Below, piece by piece: positions 11,400-22,034 of a DNA stretch of 64,000 nt; positions within the stretch are counted from its first letter, which is position 1; the number at the start of each line of letters is the position of its first letter. Origin of the DNA: Pseudo-nitzschia pungens (taxonomy: Eukaryota > Bacillariophyta > Bacillariophyceae > Bacillariales > Bacillariaceae). Below the pieces are notes generated by a model. It ran no database searches. It had not been told where the DNA came from and saw nothing but the letters and a program-made list of their open reading frames with translations. The position numbers and the translations under genes are program-made. Location of the stretch: positions 3,224,001 to 3,288,000 of the forward strand of contig CM074762.1 in assembly GCA_037355855.1 (NCBI GenBank). The letters are read 5' to 3'.

Positions 11400-12310
11400 A
11401 GTGGAGTTGTGAGTAAGGTAGTACTAGTAGTACTAGTAGTAGGAGTGACTGGTGGTTGAAGTAGTAGATCTATCATCAGTTGATTCTAGGCTGGTAGTCT
11501 CCAGCCAAATCAACTACTACAAATACCACCAATACAAAGTATGAACTAAGTTTTACCGTACGGTACTTGAAATCACTTTTGATTTCAAATCTTATAAATA
11601 AGCCTGTATCAATAATTAACCATACAATGCACTTCTAAATGCACCTTATAATGCACCAATCTATCCTCAGTTGATTCTAGACTAGTCTTCAGACAAATCA
11701 ACTACTAATAGTACCCTCTACTAGTACTAATAGTTGTGACTGGTGGTTTTAGTAGTAGATCTATCCTCAATTGATTCTAGGCTAGTCCTCAGATGAATCT
11801 ACTACTAATAGCACCCTATACTAGTACTAGTAGGAGTAGTAGTAACTGGTGGTTGAAGTAGTAGATCTATCCTCAGTTAATTCTAGGCTACTCTATAGAC
11901 AAATCAACTACTAATAGCACCCTCTACTATTAGTAGTAGTGACTGGTAATTTTAGTAGTTAATCTATCCTCAGTTGATTCTAGGCTAGTCCTCAGATGAA
12001 TCTACTAATAGCGCCCTCTACTAGTACTAGTAGTAGTAGTGACTGGTGGTTGAAGTAGTAAATTTATCATCAGTTGATTCTATGCTAGTCTCCAGACAAA
12101 TCAACTACTAATTGCACCCTCTACTATTAATAGAAGTAGACAAATCAAATCAACTACTAAAAGCACCCTCTACTATTAGTAGTAGTGACTGCCCTCTACT
12201 ATTAGTTGTAGTGACTGGTGGTTGTAGTAGTTAATCTACCCTCAGTTGATTCTAGGCTAGTCCTCAGATGAATCTACTAATAGCACCCTATACTAGTACT
12301 AATTGTAGCT
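11400..12310. repeat. Satellite family 1: about 100-bp units with internal inverted repeats
   Basis: There are roughly seven or eight diverged copies of a unit near 100 bp. Recognisable parts are GACTGGTGGTTGAAGTAG, CAGTTGATTCTAGGCTAG, CAAATCAACTACTAATAG and CACCCTCTACTAGTACTAG. Within a unit AGTTGATT pairs with AATCAACT, and CTACTACT with AGTAGTAG, so each unit can fold into hairpins. Some copies are truncated or fused (for example 12130-12215). There is no coding potential. Confidence 0.85.
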
Positions 12311-13515
12311 AAGACTTGGGGTATGTAAATCTCGTACTAATCCTACTGGAAGGGCCTAGCATCCTGTATAGCATCCTGTTTAGTATCGCCTTTTCACATC
12401 TACAGTTCCATCCTTATCTTAGTAGCACCCTGTATCTCTAATAATATACGGGGGTGCTAAGTCTTTGGGTATGTGGATCTGGTACTAATCCTACTGGAAG
12501 GGCCTAGCATTCTGTCTAGCATCCTGTTTAGTGTCGCCTTTTCAGATCTTCAGTTCTGTTCTTATCTTAGCATCCAATATATCTTATTATTTAGGGCTGT
12601 TAAGAGTTAGGGTATTTAGATCTGGTACAAATCCTACTGGAAGGGCCTAGCATTCTGTCTAGCATCCTGTTTAGTGTCGCCTTTTCAGATCTTCAGTTCC
12701 GTCTGTATCTTAGCATCCAATATATCTTACAATTTAGGTTTGCTAAGTCTTGGGGTATGTGAATCTGGTACAAATCCCACTGGAAGGGCCTAGCATTCTG
12801 TCTAGCATCCTGTTTAGTATCGCCTTTTCAGATCTACAGTTCCATCCTTATCTTAGCATCCAACATATCTTACAATTTAGGTCTGCTAAGAGTTGGGGTA
12901 TCTGGATCTGGTACAAATCCTACTGGAAGAGCATAGCATTCTGTCTAGCATCCTGTTTAGTATCGCCTTTTCAGATCTTCAGTTCCGTCTGTATCTTAGC
13001 ATCCAATATGTCTTATTATTTAGGGCTGTTAAGAGTTAGGGTATGTAGATCTGGTACAAATCCTACTGGAAGGGCCTAGCATTCTGTCTAGCATCCTGTT
13101 TAGTATTGCCTTTTCAGATCTTCAGTTCCGTCCTTATCTTAGCATCCAACATATCTTATTATTTAGGGCTGTTAAGAGTTAGGGTATGTAGATCTGGTAC
13201 AAATCCTACTGGAAGGGCCTAGCATTCTGTCTAGTAGCATCCTGTTTAGTATTGCCTTTTCAGATCTAAAGTTCCGTCTGTATCTCAGCACCCTGCATCT
13301 CTAATAATATACGAGGGTGCTAAGACTTGGGGTATATAGATCTGGTACAAATCCTACTGGAAGGGCCTAGCATTCTGTCTAGCATCCTGTTTAGTATTGC
13401 CTTTTCAGATCTACAGTTCTGTCCTTATCTTAGCATCCTGTACATCTTATAATATTGGGTTGCTAAGAGTTGGGGTACGTAGATCTGGTACAAATCCTAC
13501 TGGAAGGGCATAGCT
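12311..13515. repeat. Satellite family 2: nine copies of about 143 bp
   Basis: Anchors such as ATCTGGTACAAATCC followed by TACTGGAAGGGC recur near 12320, 12468, 12612, 12754, 12897, 13039, 13181, 13330 and 13475. That is a spacing of 142-149 bp. Units also share GCATCCTGTTTAGT and CCTTTTCAGATCT. The last copy is truncated. An open frame across 12750-13079 is a by-product of the repeat and not a gene. Confidence 0.9.
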
Positions 13516-13581
13516 ATAAAATGCACCATAATCACACGCTGACGGGACATTTACAACTCCACACGCTTTACCGGAGCGCCA

Positions 13582-13604
13582 ATTGATATTCGAAGGAGGA
13601 GTAT
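13582..13604 (+). repeat. Right copy of the 23-bp direct repeat
   Basis: Identical to 11376-11398. It closes the satellite block. Between the last family-2 unit and this copy lie about 65 bases of unrelated sequence (13516-13581). Confidence 0.9.
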
Positions 13605-14319
13605 CTTCAATCTTGTGCGTACCAGAAATGTAATATTACCGTACCGGTACGTAAATTTACCGGTAAACCTTACTTTAGATAATTACTGTAAGATCTTACG
13701 GAGCATCGTCTGTGCGGCAAAGTTTGCACACGGTTGTGACCAGGTTGTGACTGCCTCGGTGAACCGGTGGGTTCAGCGGGATCATCATGGGTTTCAGTAA
13801 GATTACCGGTGCCTGTACTCTACCGGTAACTCGTAAGGTTACCCGGTAAGGTTATCGTGTTCCCCTGGCGAAAACCACATTCTCATCATGATTATTCAAT
13901 GCTGTAAGGTTAAGTTAACTCGTACCCGTAAGTTAACCTTAACTCACTACTGAGTGGATTTCTGTCATTCTCGTCCTGGTAAGATTTACTGGTAAGGTTA
14001 AGATTACTGGTACTGGCAAGCTTACTCGCACTTCGACACTCGTACTCGTACTCGTAAGATTACTCGTGCTCTGTTGCAGTAAATTTTAATTAATCCTTAC
14101 GAGTAAATTACTGTGGTGGTATTTTTTGTAAAACACTTTTTTTCACTGCAAACCAAAACTAATATTAGTAGTAATCTTAGTGCTTCGTATTTTGAGAAGA
14201 CTGCACTCCACGGTACCCTTACCCTTCCACACTCGTGCTTGGTTTGACAAAACAAAACAAAACAAAACAACAACACTCGGTACCACAGAACAAACCGGAC
14301 CAACTTTGCAGCTGCAATC
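13605..14319. other. Intergenic, upstream of the UBX gene
   Basis: No gene is seen. Dense ACCGGTA, TAAGGTTA and CTCGTA words run from 13620 to 14100, with one exact GTAAGGTTAC at 13833-13842. A (AAAAC)n tract sits at about 14248-14270, some 50 bp before the ATG at 14320, probably in the promoter or 5' leader. Confidence 0.5.
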
Positions 14320-15804
14320 ATGAGCAACATCCGAGGACTGTACGATGACAAGAAAGACGAGTCGTCCGACGACGAGAAAGACAACAACAACCGATATGTT
14401 GGCGGGATTGGAGCCCGGGGCGGAGGCAGGTTAGTACGAGTGGATCGAGCGCATCCGGTGAAAACGAAACCCGAGCCGAATTCGATCGGATCGGATCGAA
14501 CTGACTTGACTTGACTTGAACCAGACCAAACCAAACCAAACCAAACCGAACCGAATGGAGCCGAATCAATTTTGGGGCCGTGGTCCAAGGCGGAGAGAAC
14601 AGTGCAGCAGCCGAAGAAGAGCGTTCCCTATCGGGGCTTTTGATGCATGCCTGTCCGTTTGTATCGTGGGAAGAAGGGAGCGTCCGGGTGGAAAGGAATC
14701 AGCGACCCGATCGGTTGTCACCAATATGGAACGTTTCAATTGTGAACCGTCGGCAAAACGATCCCCGGCACCCGATGTTTTCGGTTCGATTCGGTTCGAT
14801 TCGATTCGGTTCGATTCGATTCGGTTCGATTCGATTCGATTCATTGCTGTTTTGGTTTGTCGGAAATCCCTTTCACGACTGACCAAGACCGGTTCTATTT
14901 CTTGCTGGCTCACTTTTTCTCTCGTTTTCGTTGTTTCTTCGCCGCGATGAATCCATCGCATTGCACCGATTTGGATGATTCATTCCTACGTTCGTTCGTT
15001 TCATTCATTCGTTCGTTCCATTCATTCGTTCGTTCCATTCATTCATTCGTTCCATTCGTTGCGTCGCATCGCATGACATCGGTGCACAGCGGACTCGCGG
15101 TCGAACCCAACGTAGACGATTTGCCGAGCAATCGGGGCAACGCCGATTCCATTTTCGACCTTGCCGAAGCCGCCGGAACCGGTGGAGCGAGCGGAGACGG
15201 CGAAGAAATCCGGAGAACGATCACGATGTACCGCGATGGATTCGTGGTGGACGACGGTCCCTATCGAAGACTGGACGATCCGGCCAACAAGGAATTCCTG
15301 CGATCGCTGGCCAAGGGGCAAACCCCCGCCGAGCTGAGGGGGGACGGAGGTTCCGCCGGCGGCGGCGGCAGCGGCAACATCACGGTGGGACTCGTGGACA
15401 AGCGCGGGGAAGACTACGTCGAGGAATTCCGATCCTTTAGCGGGGCCGGTCGCAGCCTGGGAAGCGCCGCGGCGGACGCCGGAAGCAGCAGCGACAGCGG
15501 ACGCCCGGGGGTGTACGATCCCTCCGACCTCTCCTCCGCCGCGGCTTCTCCCCCGGGAAGCGGAAGCACGGAAACCACGTCGATAGCGGTCCGCATGCTC
15601 GACGGCAAGCGGAAGGTCGTGAAGATCTCCCTTTCCGCCACGGTAGCCCAGCTGGCGGCGTCCGCTTTCCAGGCCTCCAACACTCCCATCGAGGTCCCGT
15701 TCCGCATGGTGACGGGATTCCCCCCCAAGCCTCTGCTGGATTCCGATCAAACCATCGAGGAGGCCGGCCTCAAGGGAGCACAGGTGCAATTGCAGAAGGC
15801 GTGA
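14320..15804 (+). CDS. p47/UBXN2-type SEP-UBX adaptor of Cdc48/p97, two exons
   Basis: The spliced product has 274 residues: exon 1 is 14320-14429, exon 2 is 15090-15804. The intron (660 nt) starts GTTAGT and ends CACAG. The split codon is AGC, and joining the exons restores the family motif YVGGIGARGGGSGLAVEP, which strongly supports the junction. The N-terminal MSNIRGLYDD block is also typical. The SEP domain is at about 78-165 (ITMYRDGFVVDDGPYRRL onward) and the UBX domain at about 198-274, with its FP-containing loop (GFPPKPL). There is no UBA domain, so it resembles p37/UBXN2 rather than full p47. Family role: adaptor for the Cdc48/p97 ATPase in membrane fusion and ubiquitin-linked extraction. 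The 3' side has a GATGC microsatellite immediately after the stop. Confidence 0.93.
14430..15089 (+). other. Intron of the SEP-UBX gene, microsatellite-filled
   Basis: A GT-AG intron of 660 nt. It carries (CCAAA)n at about 14522-14546, a GATTCG/GGTTCG pentanucleotide tract at about 14781-14842 and an ATTCGTTC tract at about 14990-15058. Open frames running through it are not gene evidence. Confidence 0.9.
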
Positions 15805-17155
15805 TATGATGCGATGCGATGCGATGCGATGCGATGCGATACGGTGCGTGTACACGCGAAACCGTGCAATGAAGAAACAACAACAACAATAATAATAATA
15901 ATATAATACCAATAGAAGTGCTTATTTCGAGATGGATAGATTCGTTTGCGTCTCTCCAACAGAAGATCGAATAGCGCACCAAGCCTGGACCCGGGTAATG
16001 GAAACAAAAGAAAGAAATACAACCAAAAGCGCATCAAGCAACCTACCTACCACCAGCGTCACATCGAGAACGGAATCGATGACCGAGGTGACAACGAACC
16101 GTTGTGAATATTTCGTTGACACTAGAGTACCATGCAAATGGTGTTTCGAGCTGTACCGCAATTCATTCTGTAGCATCATCATCATCATCATCATAATAAT
16201 ATAGTAATATAATATAATTTGTATTCCTAATGCAACCTAAAATGTATTACAGTAAAATTATCGAATTTATAAATTGTATCGTAGTTTGCTTTTTTTTTTT
16301 TTAAATTTTGGATATGATAATAATATACGTATTTAAATAACTTTAATCACCAAAGGTGAAACTAAATTACTCAGTCTGTAACCAGACTTTAACGTCGCCT
16401 CCAACAGAGAGTCAGGACCCCAAGTGGCAGAACGACAAATTTTCAAACAAACCTTGAACATCAAGCAGGGAAAAAGACAAACAAGTCCCACAAAATAGGG
16501 ACTTGAGAGAAAGTGAGATGGGATGAGATTGGGATTCAAACCAGGATCAAAAGGGATGGGACAAGAAATTTTGGATATGATATATGGTACACGTATTTGA
16601 GTATCTTAATTATTGTAGTTGGCTTTTGTTAAAATGAAATTTTGGATGATATATTATAATATTGAGATGAGTAAAATACGAAAATGTTTACCCTGCCCAA
16701 AAAGTAGCCAGGATTCTCTGGATGGGTATGCGGATAGTCGGACAGAATCCACTTTCAAAAGGAGTTCCACACCTTGTTTTGGGTCCGGGCAACACACAAC
16801 ACCGTATCGCATCTCGAGAAAAAGGAATGAATCATCCCTCTCGGTTTTTCTCGGACGAAGGAACAAACGATTTAAAACCAGCCAACGAACCTACGGCAGG
16901 AATCCGGAATGGACAAACGATTCATCGAACCATGTAAGCAAGGTTACGAGTACAAGTACGGGTACTACGAATACTAGCACGAGTGCGCAAACGACGCTTT
17001 TCGAACGGATGGAACGCGGATACCTAAACCCAGACCGCGGTCCATTTGAATTGGTTGAAGAAGTTGATCCCAAGTTAAGTTCACAAATAATATGTGCTAC
17101 ATTGCCCAGTATCTTGGATCAGAGGTCGTAGTAGTCCTCGTCCTCATAGTTCGAA
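15805..17155. other. Intergenic with a GATGC tract and a SINE-like segment
   Basis: (GATGC)n lies at 15808-15839 directly after the UBX stop. AT-rich trinucleotide tracts are at about 15888-15905 and 16174-16200. A possible short retroelement is at 16303-16581 (separate entry). Open frames on the plus strand at 16619-17131 have no recognisable motif. I call no gene. Confidence 0.5.
16303..16581 (-). mobile_element. SINE-like insertion candidate with 16-bp flanking direct repeats
   Basis: A 16-bp word (AAATTTTGGATATGAT) occurs at 16303-16318 and exactly again at 16566-16581. Read on the minus strand, the segment between has a pol III B-box-like GGTTTGAATCCC (16531-16542) about 25 nt from its 5' end and a short ATT-rich 3' end. 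That is what a tRNA-derived SINE with a target-site duplication would look like. Against it, no A box is visible, and similarity of the flanks continues weakly beyond 16 bp, so these could be longer direct repeats. Confidence 0.35.
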
Positions 17156-19152
17156 TTATTTCTCGCACATCCCGCTGCAGAAAGCTCCAGCCATTTTTTT
17201 GTTTTCGGTGTTGTTGGTGCGATCTTGTCCACTCAGAAAGAGAGTCGTGCTACTCTCCGCAACCTGGACCGAACCACCACCAGTCCTAGCCATGCCACTC
17301 TCCCCTCGATTGATCGCGTGGTGTCGCCCTTTCGCAAACTTGAACTCTCGTACCAAGTTTTCGATCTTGGTAAATACCTGCGCCTCGTCCGTCAACTCGA
17401 TCCAATACGAATAGATATTCCTAGTGATTTTGTTTTTCTCTTGGTACCAAACCAAAACTCTCCCGTTCCTCTCTCGGATATCGTGCATCAGCTTCGAGAC
17501 CAAGGAACGAGTAGTTCTGGCCGTCGTATGGGCTTCCGATTCTTCAAAAAAGAGTTGGATCCTGCTGCGAAACAATGCATTCCCGGGATGGCTCGCGGTG
17601 GACGTGCCCTGCCGAAATATCACGTCGTTCAGATTGGGGCACTCTACAATCGATGAGTCATCGCTGCACTCGTCGATCAGGTGCCGGAGTCGAAACCATT
17701 GTCGGGTGTAACTAGTTTTTGCCGTACCGGTCCAAGTGACTGGGATCTGATCCGTGCATATGCCATGAGACTCCAACGCGTACCGGAGCTCGACTGGTTC
17801 GCCTATTGCATACGAATAAGACGGGAAAGATTGTAAAAACAGAGTTAGTTTCAGAGCACGAAAGAATGGGTAACCTTACTTGTACAGCGAGCCCCGAGTA
17901 TAGAGACGAAGAGATGAATTGGAGTTATGACGATCGATCGATTGTGCTAGCGCGTTGCAGTAAAAATAATAAGCCAACTCGGCACACCTAATAACAGCAT
18001 GCAAAACGCATTCCAACGCGACTCAACCAAACACATCTGCAACCGTGCCAGCACTTCACATACCGACGTGAATGTGAATCCGCGAAGCGATATTGGTACC
18101 AACCATAATCGACCAGATGCGTTGTGCAAAGCGGAAAAACGGTGTATCGGGGGTGCAAATGTGCATGGAGCTGACCCTCATGGGAGCAAAGTCGTCCATC
18201 TGAACATTAGAATTATCGGGAGTGACCTTCAGCTGAGAAAATCCAATATCTTGGCACCACATCACTACCACGACCCCCTTTCGTTGCAACTCCACATCAT
18301 GGGTGCCAGCATGCCACATCATGTAATAAAGAATTTTCATCTGACGTTATTTCCGAGACATGAAACATTGGGCGAAAGATGAGCTTTTGCTTTGTCGATG
18401 TGACGAATATTGACTCCTCACCCCTTCGCTTTCGAAGCGATCCAAATGGGATGGGTCGAGTGCACTATTTGATGCCGGGTTGTAATCGTGTCATTCGCTC
18501 ATTCTTCAACACTTACTCTGACATGCTGCGGTATTCCTTCCATCTGATCGTCCATGATCACAAAGAACACTCGACGGCCATGGCGGTCCCGGAAGGGCAA
18601 CCAATGACCAGAGCCATTCCGAGCCATCTGCTGTTCCGATTTTGTGTAATCGCTGAACTTCGGTGGTCGGAAGAGGGCTTTTGTTCCGAAAAAATCGAGA
18701 CCGACATCGAGAAATTTTGCGAGGCGCTTCGCTGCTTTGGAAGCATCGAACAACTCGGCTCGCAAGAAACGAAGACGGAAGTCGTCGCTGTTTACAAAGT
18801 CAGAACTCGCTTTTGCTCCGTCTGGGAAAACCATTTCTTTCGATTGTTGGCTCATAATGTAGGCGCTCTTCTCCTCTGTTGGTAACTTGTCGATCTCGGC
18901 CGCAAGTTTCGCCAAGGCCTCATCGATCATTTCTGGTGTTTCGTCCGGTGCGAGGCACCGAACGCCATGAGACTCCTCTAAGATAGCAGTCCTGCTACTG
19001 GTAGATAGTCTGAGGAGTTGGTTCGACTTGAATTCCTCCACCGAATCTGAGTTGTCTTGGTTCATTGGATTTTCATTCCGATGGTTGTTACCAATGATTC
19101 TGGTCGCACTTGGTGTCACAGAAACTCTAGCACCGTTGACCTCGGGATTCAT
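17156..19152 (-). CDS. CRAL-TRIO (Sec14-like) protein with C-terminal DUF6824, three exons
   Basis: The spliced product is about 519 residues. Exons are 19152-18517, 18340-18064 and 17802-17156. Introns are 176 nt (18516-18341, GTAAGT...CAG) and 261 nt (18063-17803, GTATGT...TAG). Both junctions keep frame and rebuild family sequence: QHVR joins MKILYYMMWHAG, and RIHIHV-G joins EPVELRYALESHGI then TDQIPV. The region from about residue 150 to 330 matches the diatom CRAL-TRIO type (RDRHGRRVFF, then LYYMMW). The DUF6824 block at about 360-455 begins NDVIFRQG and contains HPGNALFR. CRAL-TRIO domains bind small lipids; DUF6824 has no known function. The start is the first ATG; the frame extends slightly upstream without ATG. 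The Lys/Ser-rich tail after DUF6824 is not recognised. Confidence 0.85.
17803..18063 (-). other. Second intron of the CRAL-TRIO/DUF6824 gene
   Basis: A GT-AG intron of 261 nt. It contains one exact GTAACCTTAC (17870-17879, plus-strand reading), so the dispersed 10-mer is not limited to intergenic DNA. The first intron of the same gene is 18341-18516. Confidence 0.8.
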
Positions 19153-19708
19153 GGATGTATCGCACAAATGGAATGCGGTATGGCACTCTCACAACTGGAC
19201 GCTTTCTGGTTTTGAGAACCCGGATCGGTTTTTTTGTGAGAATTGGTACACGTAACTTACTTTGAAGATAACATGAAACGAATGGAGCGGAATCATGGCA
19301 GAGAGTGAGACCTGCTGCAATAGAATTCTGATTAATGGACTGACTCGGTGCCCGCGACAACATTAATATCATTATCGAACCCGTGCCAACATCCATGGCG
19401 CGTTCCCCGTGGGTAATCCTACGGTACAAGTTCATACCAGTATCGTACGAGTGACTACACGTAGTAAGGCTCGTAGACCAACGCGATTCCGAACGAAAAA
19501 AAGTCCGAAAAACTATTTTTTGACATACAAAATTGTGAAGTTTTTGTTATGGTTCGAAGCAGGTAAGCTTGCAAATTCGGTGAATAGTAAATATGTTTAA
19601 AAATCTCACATGATTCTCATTCATAGCCGTCCGCTTAAACAAATTGAGACTCGTTCCACTGACGAGGCACTTTAAGGTAACCTTCCTTACCTTACATACT
19701 ACTACCTC

Positions 19709-19795
19709 TGGTCCAAAATACTGTATCGATGACTCTTAACGATACACCATTTTTGAACGCTCACAGAAGAGTCATCGATACGGTATTTTGGACCA
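19709..19795. repeat. 29-bp inverted repeat, one mismatch, 29-bp loop
   Basis: TGGTCCAAAATACTG... at 19709-19737 is the reverse complement of 19767-19795 with a single mismatch (T/C). The right arm touches the left end of the MITE-like element, and the TGGTCCAAAATA word recurs inside that element, suggesting the same family or a nested insertion. Confidence 0.9.
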
Positions 19796-20531
19796 GGGGT
19801 CATAATATAAGAAGGGGTACGGTATGCCACGATCGCTAAAAATCGGTGATTCATATTCCATGTGTGGTCCAAAATAGAAAAATTTCCCTCAGTCAATTTT
19901 TTTCTTCTCATAATTTACTGCATATCACTAGTAAAAGTGTACCTGATAAAGCAACTTACCAAGTACACTTCCAATCACTCTCCAACTTTTAAATTTGATA
20001 TGCAGTTCACGTATATAGTTGAGAGTCAAGTAGTAAGTACCTTTTTCAGTTTACATCCATCTGCTGTCTGATATTGCTGATTCAAACTACCAGTGATCTG
20101 TGCCTTCCACCTGGAATATAAAGTACAAAATCGGATCGTCCGTCCGTCATCCGTTTTATTTTTATTCAATTAAAAGCTTCCACTTGGAACCAAAATTTGG
20201 ACCATCCATCCAAATAAATTACTTTATCTTCCATCCATCTAGAGTGAAAAGCAGTTACATATTCATGATCCTTGTAAAAAATTGGGCTAGATACAATATT
20301 CAAATATTGTTTTGTTACAATTTTTGATGGAGTTGTTATAGATTGAAGTGTAATGGTTTTTGTTAGTATTATGCAGTGAAAGTGGAAAAAAAAAATTGAG
20401 GTTGAGGGAAATTTTTCTAAATTGGACCACACATGGAATATGGAGTGCCATTTTTTTTTTACTAGTATTTGTACGTCGAACACGGACGACGGACAGATGT
20501 CGTGGCACACCCCTTCTTATTATGACCCCTG
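19794..20531. mobile_element. MITE-like element with long imperfect terminal inverted repeats
   Basis: The left end begins CAGGGGTCATAAT and the right end finishes ATTATGACCCCTG. AGAAGGGGT and TGCCACGA are matched inside both ends. A second inner block pairs as well: 19854-19903 with 20386-20441 (ATTCCATGTGTGGTCC and AGAAAAATTTCCCTCA). The 738-bp interior has no coding potential, so if it is a transposon it is non-autonomous. I see no clear target-site duplication. Related ends (TTATGACCCCT) appear near 49687 and 53828. Confidence 0.7.
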
Positions 20532-22034
20532 AACAAAACCATCCATGCCCTTACGAGGGTAAGTTACCGGTAGGTAAATATCTTTGAAAAACAGTATTCG
20601 TTACCAAAGGCATATTGAAAATTACATAACAAAAATATACTTGAAAGACCAAAAACTTCAATAATGTTTGGAATCCTTAGGAAGACTACGGTATGTAAGG
20701 TTTACCATAAGCCTACCTCATCACTTTTCGTCATACAATGTTGTATGGCATTAATTAATTACTTTGTGTTGCCTAAGAAGCCGCTCTAAACAAAGCTTAC
20801 TAAAACGATCCGACAGCACTTTAAATCACGACTAATAATCACATATTGTTTATTTTTTGACCTCCATCCAAGCATGAACTTGGGATGAGGAACTGATAAG
20901 ATGGGAGAATGACGTAAGACGTGATTTTGGTAAACAAAGTGGTTGACAAAACTAGAAGGCAATTTCCGAGAATCAGAGGAAGGCTCTACTTGTACCGTAC
21001 AGATCTTTTTTTGCTTGCCCTGAGGTACCAGAAAGGTTCCCCAAACATTCAAAAAAAGGTTTCCAACCACCATCCCATGGTGGGAAGCAATTGTTATGAA
21101 ATTAGTAGTAAAGGATGGGCTGTTTGCAAAGCCCAAAGTTGATAGTACTACAGTTCCTGATGAGGTCTGTACACAAATCTCATGGTGATACTAGAGAAGA
21201 AGAAGCACCAGAAGTGTTGGAATCCCATAATAGATACTACTACTAGCATCTCATCTTCTAGAGGCTGTTGCTCCAACTGATTTGCATGTGCACATGAACC
21301 CAAATATCCATGACAACCAATTCAACAGACAAGCATTCCACTCAGAAAACCCTATTTTTCAGAATTTTCAAAGAAGAACGGAAGCTTTGAACAAAATGTG
21401 TTCTGACAATTGCTAAATGAACTATTCCAGAAATGAACAATTGAAAAATAACCTTGTAGGTTTTTATTGGATACAAAATTGAAATTTGATTGGAAGGCAA
21501 CAAGTGACTGTGTTTAAAAATAAAACCAAAGGGAGAAAAGCTGGTTTCCCATCTTCCAAATTGCAAGAGACATTGCCTCCCTATTTTTCCAAGCACCTCC
21601 AGCAATCTGTTCTTGACAATTCTCCAGTTTTCGGAATGTGGAATGTACTTGAGGGCAAATTCAACGAGTTTGGAAAGAACACCATACCCAGAAACTTTCA
21701 AAAGAAGTAGTAGTAGTAGTCCCAATTGAGCTCTTTCAGCAATGTGATTCCAAATTATACATTCAATTCTCACGCACAAAAGGAGGGGAAGTCCCCTTTT
21801 CTAGGGCCATTGTTCTTTTCAGCATGAGGTATGGACGTGTGCTACTACTACTCCAATTCCACCTGAGGCTTGTTTGTTTTGTTGCATATGAGCACTACAG
21901 AACTCCGTCATACTCTTAAGATTCACCGTCGACATATCAATACGATACCGGTACAACAGAAATTTTATCAAATTCTATGAAATATTGTTCTGTGAACGGT
22001 TCATGTTCATTTCTATCTCTAGTCTTTTTATTCT

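Larger units (their letters stand above)
19153..22034. other. Intergenic, 2.9 kb, AT-rich, MITE-like element and inverted repeats
   Basis: No gene with recognisable motifs. It holds the inverted repeat at 19709-19795 and the MITE-like element at 19794-20531. The remainder (20532-22034) is AT-rich unique-looking sequence with short open frames that I do not support as genes. Confidence 0.5.

Noticed and set aside
12750..13079. 109-codon frame in the satellite array
   Set aside because: It repeats itself with the 143-bp unit and starts in a repeat; no independent evidence for coding.
14857..15089. N-terminal extension of the UBX protein read straight through from 14857
   Set aside because: It is intronic: the GT-AG splice from 14429 to 15090 rebuilds the conserved GGGSGLAV motif, while the read-through part is ATTCGTTC microsatellite.
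18022..18063. Very short alternative introns (27 or 42 nt) after exon 2 of the CRAL-TRIO gene
   Set aside because: Too short, and the resulting sequence does not match the family; the acceptor at 17803 gives the expected continuation.
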